64,000 bases of DNA from Anaerolineae bacterium (GCA_011174825.1 DUEZ01000071.1:1-64000), one strand, 5' to 3'; positions 1-8,744 are shown, counted from the first letter of the stretch. Notes: generated from the sequence alone by a model not told the origin. Numbers and translations are program-made.

Positions 1-225
1 GAGGCACCCTTGGTGGCCTTTGTGGACATCGATCCGTCCAAGATCGGGCGGACCCGACGAGGCATTCCGATCATTGCGCCGCAAGACCTACCAGCATGGT
101 GGCAGAGGTTCGATCATCCGGCTGCCCTGGCTGCGGTGGGTTCGAGAGGGGCTCGTGCATTGATCCGCGATCGGCTGACTGACATGGACCTCGTCGAAGG
201 CTCGGATTGGTGGGCAGTTGCATGA
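1..225 (+). CDS. C-terminal fragment, probable glycosyltransferase
   Basis: The gene enters from outside the window; only the last 74 codons are visible, ending at TGA 223-225. The tail reads FVDIDPSKIGRT, then RGIPIIAP, then AVGSRGARALIRDRL. I associate this small Rossmann-like ending (a DxDPxKIG motif, a proposed 'I-P-V' address loop and a late AVG-x-x-GAR motif) with the C-terminal extension of some family 2 glycosyltransferases, but the catalytic part is not in the window, so the assignment rests on memory of that tail alone. It points away from the minus-strand cupin gene, with a palindromic repeat between them. Confidence 0.5.
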   Translation, partial: EAPLVAFVDIDPSKIGRTRRGIPIIAPQDLPAWWQRFDHPAALAAVGSRGARALIRDRLTDMDLVEGSDWWAVA

Positions 226-230
226 GAAAA

Positions 231-367
231 CTCCCTCTCCCTTCCAAGGGGAGGGCAGGGGTGAGGGTCTGCGCACACAGTAGACCTCCCCTCACCCTAA
301 CCCTCTCCCCACAGGGGAGAGGGATTGGGACCTCCAGAAGTAGGTCGGGCTCCCACGCCCGACCAAA
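231..367. repeat. GGGGAGAGGG-type palindromic repeat (family A), two hairpins plus tail
   Basis: The stretch holds a pyrimidine/purine palindrome (CCCTCTCCC near 234 with GGGGAGGG, then CTCACCCTAACCCTCTCCCC with GGGGAGAGGG at 291-323) and a tail containing CTCCAGAAGTAGGTCGG. About 80 bp of it (286-367) occurs again in inverted orientation at 9541-9622. Related copies lie at 21592-21812 and, in frame, inside the heparinase gene at 53836-53874. No gene is supported in 226-473. Confidence 0.85.
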
Positions 368-473
368 CGGCGGCATGGGAGCCGCCTCTACAGAAAAAAC
401 CCCAAAGGGGAAAGGGGGCATTTCACACTGTCGTTGTCATTGAATCGATCGGGATGAGGATGGGTCCTCCGAT

Positions 474-803
474 CTATCCTCGATCCTTGAGCAGCACAAG
501 CATCATCAGGACCGGTGTCATGGCCCGAACGCTGTGAGGGTGATTTGGGGGCAGATAGACCCAGGTCCCGGGCTCGGCCGTAAAAGGGTCATCCCCCAAT
601 ATAAGCTGCGCATTTCCGTTGAGAAAAGTCAACATCGCCGGCTGGGAGGCGGTATGCTCCGAAAGTTCTTGCCCCTCAGCGAAGCCAAAAAGAACGACCT
701 TTACCCCTTCATCGTCATGCACCGTGCGGCTGACAATGCTGTCCACTGGGATGTCGGGGATCATGTCCTTCATGCTGGAGATGAAATTGTAGGTCTCAGA
801 CAT
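474..803 (-). CDS. Cupin-domain protein
   Basis: A 109-residue single-domain cupin. The second half shows the usual pattern of a small beta-barrel: HTASQPAMLTFLNG (first motif region with the metal-type His), a GxxxxLILGD strand pair, then PGTWVYLPPNHPHSVRA, the typical P-x-x-x-H second motif. Such small cupins bind a metal and a small ligand or act as sensors; the substrate cannot be told from sequence. It begins with ATG at 803 and has no close same-strand partner, although the next minus-strand genes (thioredoxin-VKOR, P-loop protein) lie upstream. The length is usual for stand-alone cupins. Confidence 0.8.
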   Translation of the reverse strand: MSETYNFISSMKDMIPDIPVDSIVSRTVHDDEGVKVVLFGFAEGQELSEHTASQPAMLTFLNGNAQLILGDDPFTAEPGTWVYLPPNHPHSVRAMTPVLMMLVLLKDRG

Positions 804-875
804 CGTAGAACCCTCCCCATGGAATATCCCTCACTCGACCATCTGGAGACTATGCAGCCCAAGTGAGTCTACAAC

Positions 876-2093
876 CTACAATCGTTCTAAAGCTTCTGGC
901 ATCGGATCAGCAGAGAACCAAAAGATTGCAGCGGTCACGATAGCCGAGGTAAGGCACCAGGCGCATGTCGCACCGATGACGAAGGGTTCAAGAAAGGTGA
1001 GGTAGATCGAGAAGAGCGTACCAAAAGCCGTCATCCCAAAGATCGCCACGGACGCGAAATCGGAAAGACGATCCATATCCAGACGAGCGACGACCCACGC
1101 TCCAAAGATGAGGAAATAACCAATCAGCCCCAATAGGCCTACCGGGAGTACACCAAACAACACGGCGTATTTGCTCTGCTGAACGGTGTTGCAGTCCCCT
1201 ACGGGACCGCATACCGCCTCGGCACCACTGGTCTCGACAAAGGTCAGATATCCAGCCACAAGGATCCCTACGATGGCAAGGATCGGAATAAGCACTGAGC
1301 GCTGATCAGAGGTTCGTGGAGCAGACTGTTGAAACACCCGTATCGATGTAATGATGAAGGTGACGATCAAACCGATCAACACGACGATCGAGAGGATATT
1401 GCCGACCAAATCGTTTTTAATCCTGTCGACCACTGTTGTTTGTTGTCCATCAAAGGTAAATATCGGGCTTGGGGTTGGTGCTAGAGGCGGTTTTGTGGCC
1501 GACATTGTCTCGCCAGGCGTTGACGCTTCAGGTAGCTCTGTAGGCGTAACGGTCTCCTCAACCGTCGGTTCTGCTGGTGGATAAGGGACCAACTGCGACA
1601 ATAATTCCTCTAAACCAGGGATGTCTGGCCAATCAATCCCACCTTGGGCGAGTCCCTGCTCAACGATGCCGGGAAATTGCTGAGGGATATCGACCGAGCC
1701 GTAGAGCATCGTTTCCCCTACGATTAAGTAAGGCACCCCTGTCCGGTCATGCGCATCGAAGTACTCAATCGTGAACCAATAGAGCTCACCACCCGCGGTG
1801 GTCGAGGCGTCTACATAGAGGATCTGCAGCTTATCACCCATGGCCATGATCACCGGCGGCACTTGGTCAGGCTCTACAGGCTCTTCAGTCGGCAGGTAGA
1901 CCCACTCGATTTGAGTATTGAATATTTCTAATATCACAGGGAGATGCTCGGTCATTACGATATGACAATGGGGACAGGTGGGTAAGTAAAAAAGGATCGC
2001 CTTCACGACGGAGTCCTGCGCAGCTGCAGGGGGAACCAGAACAGCAAAGGCGATGGCGAAGACCAATAAGCTACAAATCAGGAAACGTTTCAT
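876..2093 (-). CDS. Secreted thioredoxin-like domain fused to a VKOR membrane domain
   Basis: 405 residues. Residues 1-25 form a signal peptide ending near AAAQD. A thioredoxin-like domain follows with the redox pair C40-P-H-C43 (context FYLPTCPHCHIV). A Pro/Thr-rich linker (about 170-215) leads to a transmembrane vitamin K epoxide reductase domain (about 225-400) with the loop cysteine pair in CGPVGDC and the active-site CAWC close to the C-terminus, plus at least four hydrophobic helices. The predicted job is quinone-linked formation of disulfides in exported proteins, with the two domains passing electrons to each other. In the bacterial VKOR fusions I know best the thioredoxin part is C-terminal; here it is N-terminal. 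A TATAAT box lies on this strand at 2134-2129, but no good -35 is seen. Confidence 0.88.
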   Translation of the reverse strand: MKRFLICSLLVFAIAFAVLVPPAAAQDSVVKAILFYLPTCPHCHIVMTEHLPVILEIFNTQIEWVYLPTEEPVEPDQVPPVIMAMGDKLQILYVDASTTAGGELYWFTIEYFDAHDRTGVPYLIVGETMLYGSVDIPQQFPGIVEQGLAQGGIDWPDIPGLEELLSQLVPYPPAEPTVEETVTPTELPEASTPGETMSATKPPLAPTPSPIFTFDGQQTTVVDRIKNDLVGNILSIVVLIGLIVTFIITSIRVFQQSAPRTSDQRSVLIPILAIVGILVAGYLTFVETSGAEAVCGPVGDCNTVQQSKYAVLFGVLPVGLLGLIGYFLIFGAWVVARLDMDRLSDFASVAIFGMTAFGTLFSIYLTFLEPFVIGATCAWCLTSAIVTAAIFWFSADPMPEALERL

Positions 2094-2149
2094 ATCGCTG
2101 TGATTGTTTTACAAGATAATAGTTTGTAATTATACCGCTGTCTAACAGA

Positions 2150-2863
2150 CTAACCCTCCCTGAGGGTCCACAATCTATCAAGAACGGTCTCCAGTCGGGT
2201 TCCGAGCGCTTCATCTCTGGCTGTGGTGACATCATCCTCGTTTTCGAAAATGACGTAGGGGACCTGTATCCCTCGTACGGTCAAATGGGTAGGACTGTCG
2301 CTGGTGAAATCAGCCCAGTCGTCCTCGTGGTAGAGATGTTCCATCTTTTGATCAGCTAAGCTGTGCTCAAGGATGCTGTCAGGGCGTTCGGGATTCTGAC
2401 GTCGGCGGTTCTTACGCAGCGATTCCTCATAAGAAACCTGAACATACAAACAGGCTGCCTTTCTCAAGATAGCGTCGCTCAGATGTTGATAAGCGGCCCG
2501 ATAGCCTCCGTGTTCTTTCCCGCGCGAGAACTCGATTACAGCCGTGCACTCACTCCTGGCATCGCGACGCCATTTGTCGTAATTTAGACTAAGCCGTCGG
2601 ATCAGCAGATGCCAAAAATCGTGGTGGAGAAAATCTTCATCTGGGGTGGTGTGCAGCCTCGGTCGATCTAAGATATGTTCCAATATCTTATCTTCCTCAA
2701 GCCAAGCCCAAAGTAATGGGAAGTCGTCCAAGCTGTGAATCGGGCCCACATGGAAGCGCTCAATCCTCTCATCCAATGGGGTGTGTTTTAAGTAGTGTGA
2801 GATCTCGCTCTTGCCCGCTGCGGGGCGGGCATTCAAGATCAGTATGGGAAAGATGTTGTTCAT
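2150..2863 (-). CDS. P-loop NTPase/kinase-like protein of unknown function
   Basis: 237 residues starting with a buried strand (FPILILNA) that runs into a Walker A-type loop ARPAAGKSE at about residues 12-20, so it should bind a nucleotide. The rest is rich in Trp, His and acidic residues (for example DFPLLWAWLEEDK, LHHDFWHLLIRRL) and contains an Arg-rich segment RKNRRRQNPER that could serve as a lid, as in small-molecule kinases. The fold is probably a P-loop kinase, but I recognise no specific family and propose no substrate. It is separated by only 57 bp from the VKOR gene downstream on the same strand, so the two may be co-transcribed. Confidence 0.75.
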   Translation of the reverse strand: MNNIFPILILNARPAAGKSEISHYLKHTPLDERIERFHVGPIHSLDDFPLLWAWLEEDKILEHILDRPRLHTTPDEDFLHHDFWHLLIRRLSLNYDKWRRDARSECTAVIEFSRGKEHGGYRAAYQHLSDAILRKAACLYVQVSYEESLRKNRRRQNPERPDSILEHSLADQKMEHLYHEDDWADFTSDSPTHLTVRGIQVPYVIFENEDDVTTARDEALGTRLETVLDRLWTLREG

Positions 2864-3346
2864 TTCTCGCTCGCAATATGTATGATGAGTTCCCGAAAGG
2901 CTACATCAATCATCTTGGTCGAAACTCATTCCAACCTGTTATTCTGAAATCATATGTTAAAACGTAGCCCCAACAAGCCACGCCTGATGGGTTGCCGGAA
3001 CAAGCAAGATCTTCGAGACAAGTGTAATTACACATTGTAATTGATCTGATGCTTGCATGTTCCATGCCTTGGCAGATTTTTACGTGAGCGAGGACATCCG
3101 TCAAGCCTAAACATGATGGATGTTCTAGCGAAACAGACTCATGATTCCTTTTTGCATGACGCCACAGCCTAGATGTAGGCTGGGTAATCTACAACACCCA
3201 CCACCTCCTCCACCCTATTTTTCATCATCCCACCCCCTCTCCTAATGTACAAGGTGGTAGAATTCCATGAAGCACACCCCTAGAGTCTTGGCAATCTGAG
3301 AACCCGCTCGGTCGTCACCTTGGGTTAAGTTCGGAGAAGGGCTCGT
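2864..3346. other. Intergenic region, nothing definite
   Basis: This gap lies between divergent genes and should hold both promoters. I see a short palindrome TGTAATTACA at about 3023-3032 followed by a second TGTAATT, which could be an operator, but no convincing -35/-10 pair and no RNA gene. Confidence 0.4.
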
Positions 3347-3775
3347 ATGACAAACCGCTGTATATTCTGTCGCATCATCGCCGGTCAAGCAGAAGCCAGC
3401 ATTGTCTATCGTGATGAATTCGTAACGGCTTTCATGGACATTCGCCCGATAAATCCCGGTCACCTGCTCGTGGTGCCCAACCGACACGCGTCAAATTTGG
3501 GTGAAGTAGATGATAATGTGGGTGGTCACATGTTTGTCGTAGGTAGAAAGCTCGCCTCGGCTCTTAGGCACTCAGAACTGCGCTGTGATGGGGTCAATCT
3601 CTTCGTGGCGGATGGTGCTGTAGCCGGTCAAACCGTATTCCACAGCCACTTACATGTCGTTCCCCGTCGTGCAGGGGACGGCTTTGGGTTTCATTTCCCT
3701 CCGGGGTACACCCGAGGTACCTCACGGGCGGATCTCGATGCTGTTGCCGCCAAGGTGAGAGCTGTTCTGGACTAG
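3347..3775 (+). CDS. HIT family nucleotide hydrolase/transferase
   Basis: 142 residues with the complete HIT layout. The N-terminus has the zinc-type pair CIFC followed by RIIAGQ; then the alpha/beta core with INPGHLLVVPNRH; then the catalytic triad HSHLHVVPR (HxHxHxx) at about residues 103-111. HIT proteins of this branch hydrolyse dinucleoside polyphosphates or nucleoside phosphoramidates in the cytoplasm. It is the first of three plus-strand genes (HIT, LOG, DinB); the gap to the LOG gene is 57 bp. The length matches the usual bacterial HIT protein. Confidence 0.92.
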   Translation: MTNRCIFCRIIAGQAEASIVYRDEFVTAFMDIRPINPGHLLVVPNRHASNLGEVDDNVGGHMFVVGRKLASALRHSELRCDGVNLFVADGAVAGQTVFHSHLHVVPRRAGDGFGFHFPPGYTRGTSRADLDAVAAKVRAVLD

Positions 3776-3832
3776 AACTGGATAGAAAAAACGTAACACG
3801 ATGTTGCTCGGGCAATGGATAACAAGTGAGAG

Positions 3833-4435
3833 ATGATGAACGCCATTCAAAATGTGTGTGTTTTTTGCGGCTCGAGTGACAAGGTCGGTGAACCCTATCT
3901 GAAAGCAGCAAGGGAGATGGGACGAGCCCTGGCAAGGAGGAACCTAACTTTAATCTATGGAGCAGGAGGCACAGGTTTGATGGGCGCTCTGGCGGACGCT
4001 GCGCTTGCAGATGGTGCGCACGTAGTGGGTATAACACCGGAGAGCTTCAATACCCCTCAACTTATGCACCCGAATCTACAAGAATTACATGTCGTCAAGA
4101 CCATGCATGAACGCAAAGCCTTGATGGTAGACATCTCCGACGCTTTCATCGCATTACCAGGGGGATACGGTACGCTTGAAGAGCTGTTTGAAATCCTTTG
4201 TTGGGCTCAAGTCGGTCTACATAGCAAACCGGTTGGAGTCTTGGATTCGTTGGGATACTATGAACCTCTTAACACGCTTATCGAACACGCTCGCCAAGAG
4301 GGATTTATCTATGAGGAGCACCGAGGCCTGCTGATACGCGACGCCGATCCCGATGCTTTGCTCGATCAAATGGCAATGTACCAACCACCAGAGGGATTGG
4401 AGCGTTGGGTGGATCGACCTGAGGAGGGGCAATGA
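3833..4435 (+). CDS. LOG family protein (TIGR00730-type nucleoside monophosphate phosphoribohydrolase)
   Basis: 200 residues with a Rossmann-like fold. The start VCVFCGSSDK, the loop YGAGGTGLMG and the signature PGGYGTLEELFE (about residues 113-124) are the LOG/lysine-decarboxylase-like motifs. Members with PGGxGTxxE release the base from nucleoside 5'-monophosphates (known best from cytokinin activation); the bacterial substrate here is unknown. ATG 3833 is followed directly by a second ATG at 3836, either of which may be used. The end overlaps the next gene by 4 bp (ATGA), which suggests translational coupling. Confidence 0.92.
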   Translation: MMNAIQNVCVFCGSSDKVGEPYLKAAREMGRALARRNLTLIYGAGGTGLMGALADAALADGAHVVGITPESFNTPQLMHPNLQELHVVKTMHERKALMVDISDAFIALPGGYGTLEELFEILCWAQVGLHSKPVGVLDSLGYYEPLNTLIEHARQEGFIYEEHRGLLIRDADPDALLDQMAMYQPPEGLERWVDRPEEGQ

Positions 4436-4896
4436 ACGCAGCCCAATTCTTTGATCATTGGAACAAAATCTGGAGGGATTTACAGCGCGCGGTGTCGATG
4501 CTGAAGGATGAACATTTGGATTTCCGTCCCGCAGAGTGTTATCACCGCAGCGTGAGGGACATCTTGCTCCACATCATCGAAATCGAGCAATTCTGGATCC
4601 ACGATGTCATCCAAAAGGGAAGCTCCACAGTTTCCAATGAGGACAAGGGGCAATTGCAAACAGTAGCCGAGATCCAAGAGGAAATGGATGCGGTACACAA
4701 GCGGACGATGGATTTCTTGGCTACTGTGCCGGTTGAGGATTTCAACCGCATCGTCCAGGTTCCCCAGAATGGCACACCCAAATTGGGCTGGATCTTCTGG
4801 CACATCTTCGAGCAGCAGATCCACCATCGCGGCGAACTCTATCTCTGCCTGAGTTTGCTGGGTATGGATCGACCAAAGACCGACCGCCCGGGCTAG
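4432..4896 (+). CDS. DinB family protein
   Basis: 154 residues, predicted as a four-helix bundle. The pattern of DinB/YfiT-type metal proteins is present: an early FFDHWNKIW helix, HIIEIEQFWIHDV with a metal-type His (about residues 44-56), and a late IFWHIFEQQIHHRGEL segment (about 121-136) carrying the remaining His residues. Such proteins are usually metal-dependent thiol S-transferases or hydrolases; many have no known substrate. The start overlaps the LOG stop by 4 bp. Confidence 0.88.
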   Translation: MNAAQFFDHWNKIWRDLQRAVSMLKDEHLDFRPAECYHRSVRDILLHIIEIEQFWIHDVIQKGSSTVSNEDKGQLQTVAEIQEEMDAVHKRTMDFLATVPVEDFNRIVQVPQNGTPKLGWIFWHIFEQQIHHRGELYLCLSLLGMDRPKTDRPG

Positions 4897-4962
4897 AACG
4901 ATCATTCTGTTTGATTAACTCGGAGGTCGGCAAACGGCGGAGGTTTGAAAACCTGCACACCC

Positions 4963-6207
4963 ATGTCTGAAACCATACGATTGCTGCATTTCGCCGACCT
5001 ACATGTCGGCATGGAGAACTACGGAAGGTTAGACCCCACCACTGGCACCTCGAGCCGTGTGCGTGATTTCCTGGATCGCTTGGATGAGGTGGTCGATTAT
5101 GCACTTAAGCACGATGCTGACCTAGCAATATTCTCCGGTGATGCCTTCAAGAATCGTGACCCTGAGCCCACACAACAGCGTGAATTTGCCCGACGGATGA
5201 AGCGATTGGCTGATGCGGTCCCCACGCTTCTACTGGTCGGTAACCACGATATGCCCGGCATGGCAGCGAAAGCCAACAGTTTGGATATCTTTCGGGCTTT
5301 GGATGTGCCCGGGGTGACTGTCGGTTATAAGTCTGACAGTCGTGTGATCGAGACGCGGCACGGACCGGTCTTCTTGGCTTGGATTCCTTACCCAATGCGT
5401 AATCGTCTGCTAAGCCGGGAGGAGCACGCTGGTAAGTCGATCGAAGAGCTTGAGAACGCGCTTCGTGAGGTGGTATCCGACCTCGTAGAGGATTTGGAGA
5501 AAGAAGCGGACTCCCATGATATGCCGCGTGTGTTAGCCGGGCATTTCTCGGTCGCCGAAGCTGAATTCGGCTCCGAGCGATCGGTGATGCTCGGACGAGA
5601 TGTGGCAGTCTTTTTGTCCACCTTAGCTGACCCCCGATGGGATTATGTCGCCTTGGGCCATATCCACAAACATCAGGTGCTTAACCCGGGTCATTACCCA
5701 CCTGTGGTTTACAGCGGATCGTTGGAGCGGATCGATTTCGGCGAAGAGGATCAAGAGAAGGGTTTCTGTTGGGTAGAGCTAGCAAGGGAAAGGACGACTT
5801 GGCGTTTCGTGCCAGTGGAGGCGAGAACTTTCCATACCCTACGTGTAGATGCACGGGAAGCTCCGGACCCGACAGCCGCTGTCCTTGCTGAGCTTGAAGG
5901 CTTGTCCCTCGAAGGTGCTATTGTCCGCGTCATTGTCCAATTGCAGACGGAGCAGGAGGCAGCGCTAAGAGATCGTGATGTTGAACAAGCACTCGATATG
6001 GCCGCCCATGCCTCGCTCGTACGTGAGGTAGAGGCTGAGGTAAGGGCCAGGCTGGGTGACCTCGAGCCACAGACTCTTACCCCGTTGGAGTTGGTTGAAC
6101 GCTATTTTCAATCCCGTGAGGTGGAGCAAGAGCGTATCGATACGCTGCTAGCAAAAGCCGAAGAGTTGTTGCAGGAGGGGTTAGCGAACCCGCTGCTCTC
6201 GACCTAA
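4963..6207 (+). CDS. sbcD: Exonuclease SbcCD subunit D (Mre11-type nuclease)
   Basis: 414 residues from ATG 4963; a TTG at 4945 is in frame, but GGAGG at 4939-4943 is too close to it, and the family usually begins just before the LLHFADLHVG strand seen here. Metallophosphoesterase motifs: HFADLH, then SGDAFKNRD, then VGNHD, then AGHFSV, then ALGHIHKHQ. The C-terminal part is the capping/DNA-binding region and a helical tail that should contact SbcC. SbcD is the manganese-dependent nuclease of the SbcCD complex, which opens hairpins and DNA ends during repair. sbcC follows after a 24-bp tandem array. Confidence 0.95.
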   Translation: MSETIRLLHFADLHVGMENYGRLDPTTGTSSRVRDFLDRLDEVVDYALKHDADLAIFSGDAFKNRDPEPTQQREFARRMKRLADAVPTLLLVGNHDMPGMAAKANSLDIFRALDVPGVTVGYKSDSRVIETRHGPVFLAWIPYPMRNRLLSREEHAGKSIEELENALREVVSDLVEDLEKEADSHDMPRVLAGHFSVAEAEFGSERSVMLGRDVAVFLSTLADPRWDYVALGHIHKHQVLNPGHYPPVVYSGSLERIDFGEEDQEKGFCWVELARERTTWRFVPVEARTFHTLRVDAREAPDPTAAVLAELEGLSLEGAIVRVIVQLQTEQEAALRDRDVEQALDMAAHASLVREVEAEVRARLGDLEPQTLTPLELVERYFQSREVEQERIDTLLAKAEELLQEGLANPLLST

Positions 6208-6215
6208 ATGATATC

Positions 6216-6341
6216 GAAGCACTTGTGCTGAGCGATGCCGAAGCACCTGTAATGAGCAAAGTCGAAGCACCTGTGCTGAGCAAAGTCGAAGCACCTGTAC
6301 TGAGCGATGCCGAAGCACCTGTAATGAGCAAAGTCGAAGCA
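6216..6341. repeat. 24-bp tandem array between sbcD and sbcC
   Basis: Five consecutive 24-bp units start at 6216, 6240, 6264, 6288 and 6312, followed by a partial GAAGCA. Each begins GAAGCAC(C/T)TGT and ends AGC(AAAGTC or GATGCC). Units 2 and 5 are identical. The array starts 8 bp after the sbcD stop and its partial last unit supplies the A of the sbcC ATG (6341), so the translation start region of sbcC is built from repeat sequence. The unit resembles the CTGAGC...GTCGAAG core of other dispersed repeats in this genome. Confidence 0.95.
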
Positions 6342-8434
6342 TGATCCCGATTGAACTTGAGTTACGTAATTTCCTAGCTTATCGTGATCCTGGTCCTTTG
6401 AGTTTCGAGGGGATCCATATCGCCTGTTTGGCTGGTCCGAACGGCGCAGGAAAATCCTCACTCCTTGACGCCATCACATGGGCGTTGTGGGGAAAAGCAC
6501 GGGTCAATGCTCCTGATGAGTTAATTCATCAGGGCCAAACGGAGATGCAGGTTAATTTGACCTTCGACTTGGGAGGCTCTCTCTTCCGAGTCATGCGCCA
6601 ACGAAAAACAGGCAAACGTGGCGTCTCGCTCTTGGAACTCCAAGCATGGGACACGGGGACAGATTCCTGGAGAGGGATTTCAGAGAAAACGATGCGGGAA
6701 ACGCAGCAAAAGATCGAGGAATTGCTGCGGCTCGACTATGACACTTTTGTCAATTCAGCTTTTCTGGTGCAGGGAAGGGCTGACGAATTCACCACGAAAA
6801 CGCCCAGCCTGCGCAAGCAGGTGCTATCCACCATCCTTGGATTATCAAGCTGGGAGGATTACGAACGGCGGGCACGTGATCGGATCGCAGAAACCAAAAC
6901 CGGGATGCATCGTCTGGAAGGCCGCTTGGACGAGATCGATCGGGAGCTATCCCAGCGTGATACATATGAAGCCGAGTTGACTGCAGCGGAATCGACGGCG
7001 CGAGAAGTGGCTGCTCGATTAGATGCCGCAGAAAAACAATGGGCGAACCTGGAGCAGACACGGCATGCACTGGTCGCGTTTCAACGTCAGATCGATGACC
7101 TGACAAGACGGATAACTTCGAACGAGCGCGAGATCACTGAAACTGAAAAGGAGCGAGCCATTGCCGTAACGCAGGCAGACAAAGAGGCGCTAAAAGCTGT
7201 GTTGGGAGAGGTCCAAAAGGTGCTCATCGATCTCAATCCAATTCAAGCTCAACATGAGAAGGTTTCAGAGAAGCGAAGGGCCACCGCGGAAGAGATCGCT
7301 CGTTTAGAGGGGATCAACCAAGCTTTGGGACCTGAGACGGAGCCGGTCAAGGCGCGAGTGTCAGTGCTGGAGGCGGCCACCGAGCCGGTCTGTCCGACCT
7401 GTGGTCAACCGCTGACCGATGAGCACCGAAAAACGCTTGTAGCTGACCTCGAGCATGAAATCAACGTACGACGGGAACAGTACCGGGACAACCGAGATCG
7501 CATCCAAGAGCTCCAAACCCAGATTGTCGAGTTCGACCGAAAGCGATCGGAGCTAGAAGTGCAACTCGCTGAGCGCCCGGGCTTAGAAAAGAGAGTAGGT
7601 GAGTTAGAGTCCTCCCTGGGTCATGCTGACGAGGCGGCTCGAAGAGTCGAAGAGTTAGCGGACATGCTCAAGCGAAGATCGGGTGAGTTGGCTGGTGATC
7701 GGCTGCAACGTGAAGAATTAGAGAGCCAAGTTGAAGAAGCCGAGCATCGCTTGAGAGCAGCTTCGTTGTCCCAGGAGGACTTAGATCAACTGCGGAAAAC
7801 AAAACGTTTGGCAGACGAGCGCGTCGGAGGTGCTCGCCAGAAGCTAGGGGCGCTGGACGCCTTCGAAAAACAACGTTCTGAAACGCTTGTAGAGCGAGAG
7901 AGGTTGGCCAACGATCTAGGGTTGTACGAGGATCTTCGGGAGGCCTTTGGTAAGCGCGGCGTACCAGCGATGATCATTGAAACCGCCGTGCCAGAACTCG
8001 AACGATCGTCTAACGAATTGTTGGGGCGCATGACCGACGGTCGCATGCATGTGCGGATCGAGACACAACGCGAAATAAAGACCGGCGAGGTGAGGGAAGC
8101 CTTAGACATCATTATCTCCGATGAACTAGGCAGCCGACCCTATGAACTCTACTCAGGAGGTGAAAGCTTCCGAATCAATTTCGCCATTCGCATCGCCCTT
8201 TCCCGCTTGTTGGCCCGCCGCGCGGGCGCTCAACTGCGTACCCTTTTCATTGATGAGGGCTTTGGAACCCAAGACGCACGCGGCCGTGAGCACTTGGTGG
8301 CAGCCATCAACACCATCCAGGATGACTTCGATCGTATCCTGGTCATTACCCACATCGATGAACTCAAGGAAGCCTTCCCTGCTCGCATCGAAGTTTCCAA
8401 GACGCCGCAGGGATCGCAATTCAGTTTCACATAG
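6341..8434 (+). CDS. sbcC: Exonuclease SbcCD subunit C (SMC-like ATPase)
   Basis: 697 residues. N-terminal ABC half with Walker A GPNGAGKSS (about residues 32-40) after IELELRNFLAYRD; two coiled-coil arms (about 170-340 and 365-540); a zinc-hook CPTC at about 351-354 in the middle; C-terminal half with signature YSGGES (about 604), Walker B TLFIDEGFGT and the D/H-loop ITHIDEL. It holds DNA ends for SbcD. The coiled coil is clearly shorter than in E. coli SbcC (about 1050 residues), a size seen in many Gram-positive and Chloroflexota relatives. No Shine-Dalgarno is seen upstream, because that region is the 24-bp array. Confidence 0.95.
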   Translation: MIPIELELRNFLAYRDPGPLSFEGIHIACLAGPNGAGKSSLLDAITWALWGKARVNAPDELIHQGQTEMQVNLTFDLGGSLFRVMRQRKTGKRGVSLLELQAWDTGTDSWRGISEKTMRETQQKIEELLRLDYDTFVNSAFLVQGRADEFTTKTPSLRKQVLSTILGLSSWEDYERRARDRIAETKTGMHRLEGRLDEIDRELSQRDTYEAELTAAESTAREVAARLDAAEKQWANLEQTRHALVAFQRQIDDLTRRITSNEREITETEKERAIAVTQADKEALKAVLGEVQKVLIDLNPIQAQHEKVSEKRRATAEEIARLEGINQALGPETEPVKARVSVLEAATEPVCPTCGQPLTDEHRKTLVADLEHEINVRREQYRDNRDRIQELQTQIVEFDRKRSELEVQLAERPGLEKRVGELESSLGHADEAARRVEELADMLKRRSGELAGDRLQREELESQVEEAEHRLRAASLSQEDLDQLRKTKRLADERVGGARQKLGALDAFEKQRSETLVERERLANDLGLYEDLREAFGKRGVPAMIIETAVPELERSSNELLGRMTDGRMHVRIETQREIKTGEVREALDIIISDELGSRPYELYSGGESFRINFAIRIALSRLLARRAGAQLRTLFIDEGFGTQDARGREHLVAAINTIQDDFDRILVITHIDELKEAFPARIEVSKTPQGSQFSFT

Positions 8435-8503
8435 AGGCGTCAAACAAGCGCACCTTTCGACAGGTCTTGTCCTGGGTTTGCCGAAGTGCTCAGCTAAATT
8501 TAT

Positions 8504-8744
8504 TGTCATTCTGAGGCGCGCAACGCCGAAAAACATCGTTATTATGAGAAGGAGGCATTTGAAATAGGAAAACGAGATCCTTCTCGGAGTCGAAGGTCTC
8601 GTGTATGCCGAGGGGCTCAAGGAAGTCATCCCAAAAGGTATGTCATTCTGAGCGCCGTAAGGCGCGAAGAATCCCTATTATGCAACTATTTCAAATGCTT
8701 CATCATAGGGATTCTTCGCTCGCTTCGCTCACTCAGAATGACAT
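8504..8744. repeat. TGTCATTCTGAG palindromic repeats (family B), two copies
   Basis: A degenerate copy (about 8504-8580, TGTCATTCTGAGGCGCG ... AAAACGAGATCC) is followed by a near-perfect terminal-inverted-repeat element at 8640-8744: ATGTCATTCTGAG at the left end, CTCAGAATGACAT at the right, with an inner pair GAAGAATCCCTAT / ATAGGGATTCTTC. The first copy is homologous, in inverted orientation, to the one at 43622-43699. No transposase is encoded, so this is a MITE-like or REP-like sequence. Confidence 0.9.

Noticed and set aside
207-443. Short plus-strand frames at the left end
   Set aside because: Their peptides (PLTLTLSPQGRG) are repeat translations of family A, with no ribosome site and no protein-like composition.
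6216-6341. Coding extension of sbcD into the 24-bp array
   Set aside because: The array stays open in one frame for its whole length, but this frame is not the sbcD frame and starts after the sbcD stop.
8142-8629. Several 130-160-residue frames around the sbcC end
   Set aside because: They overlap sbcC in shifted frames and continue into family B repeats; codon use does not look like the neighbours.
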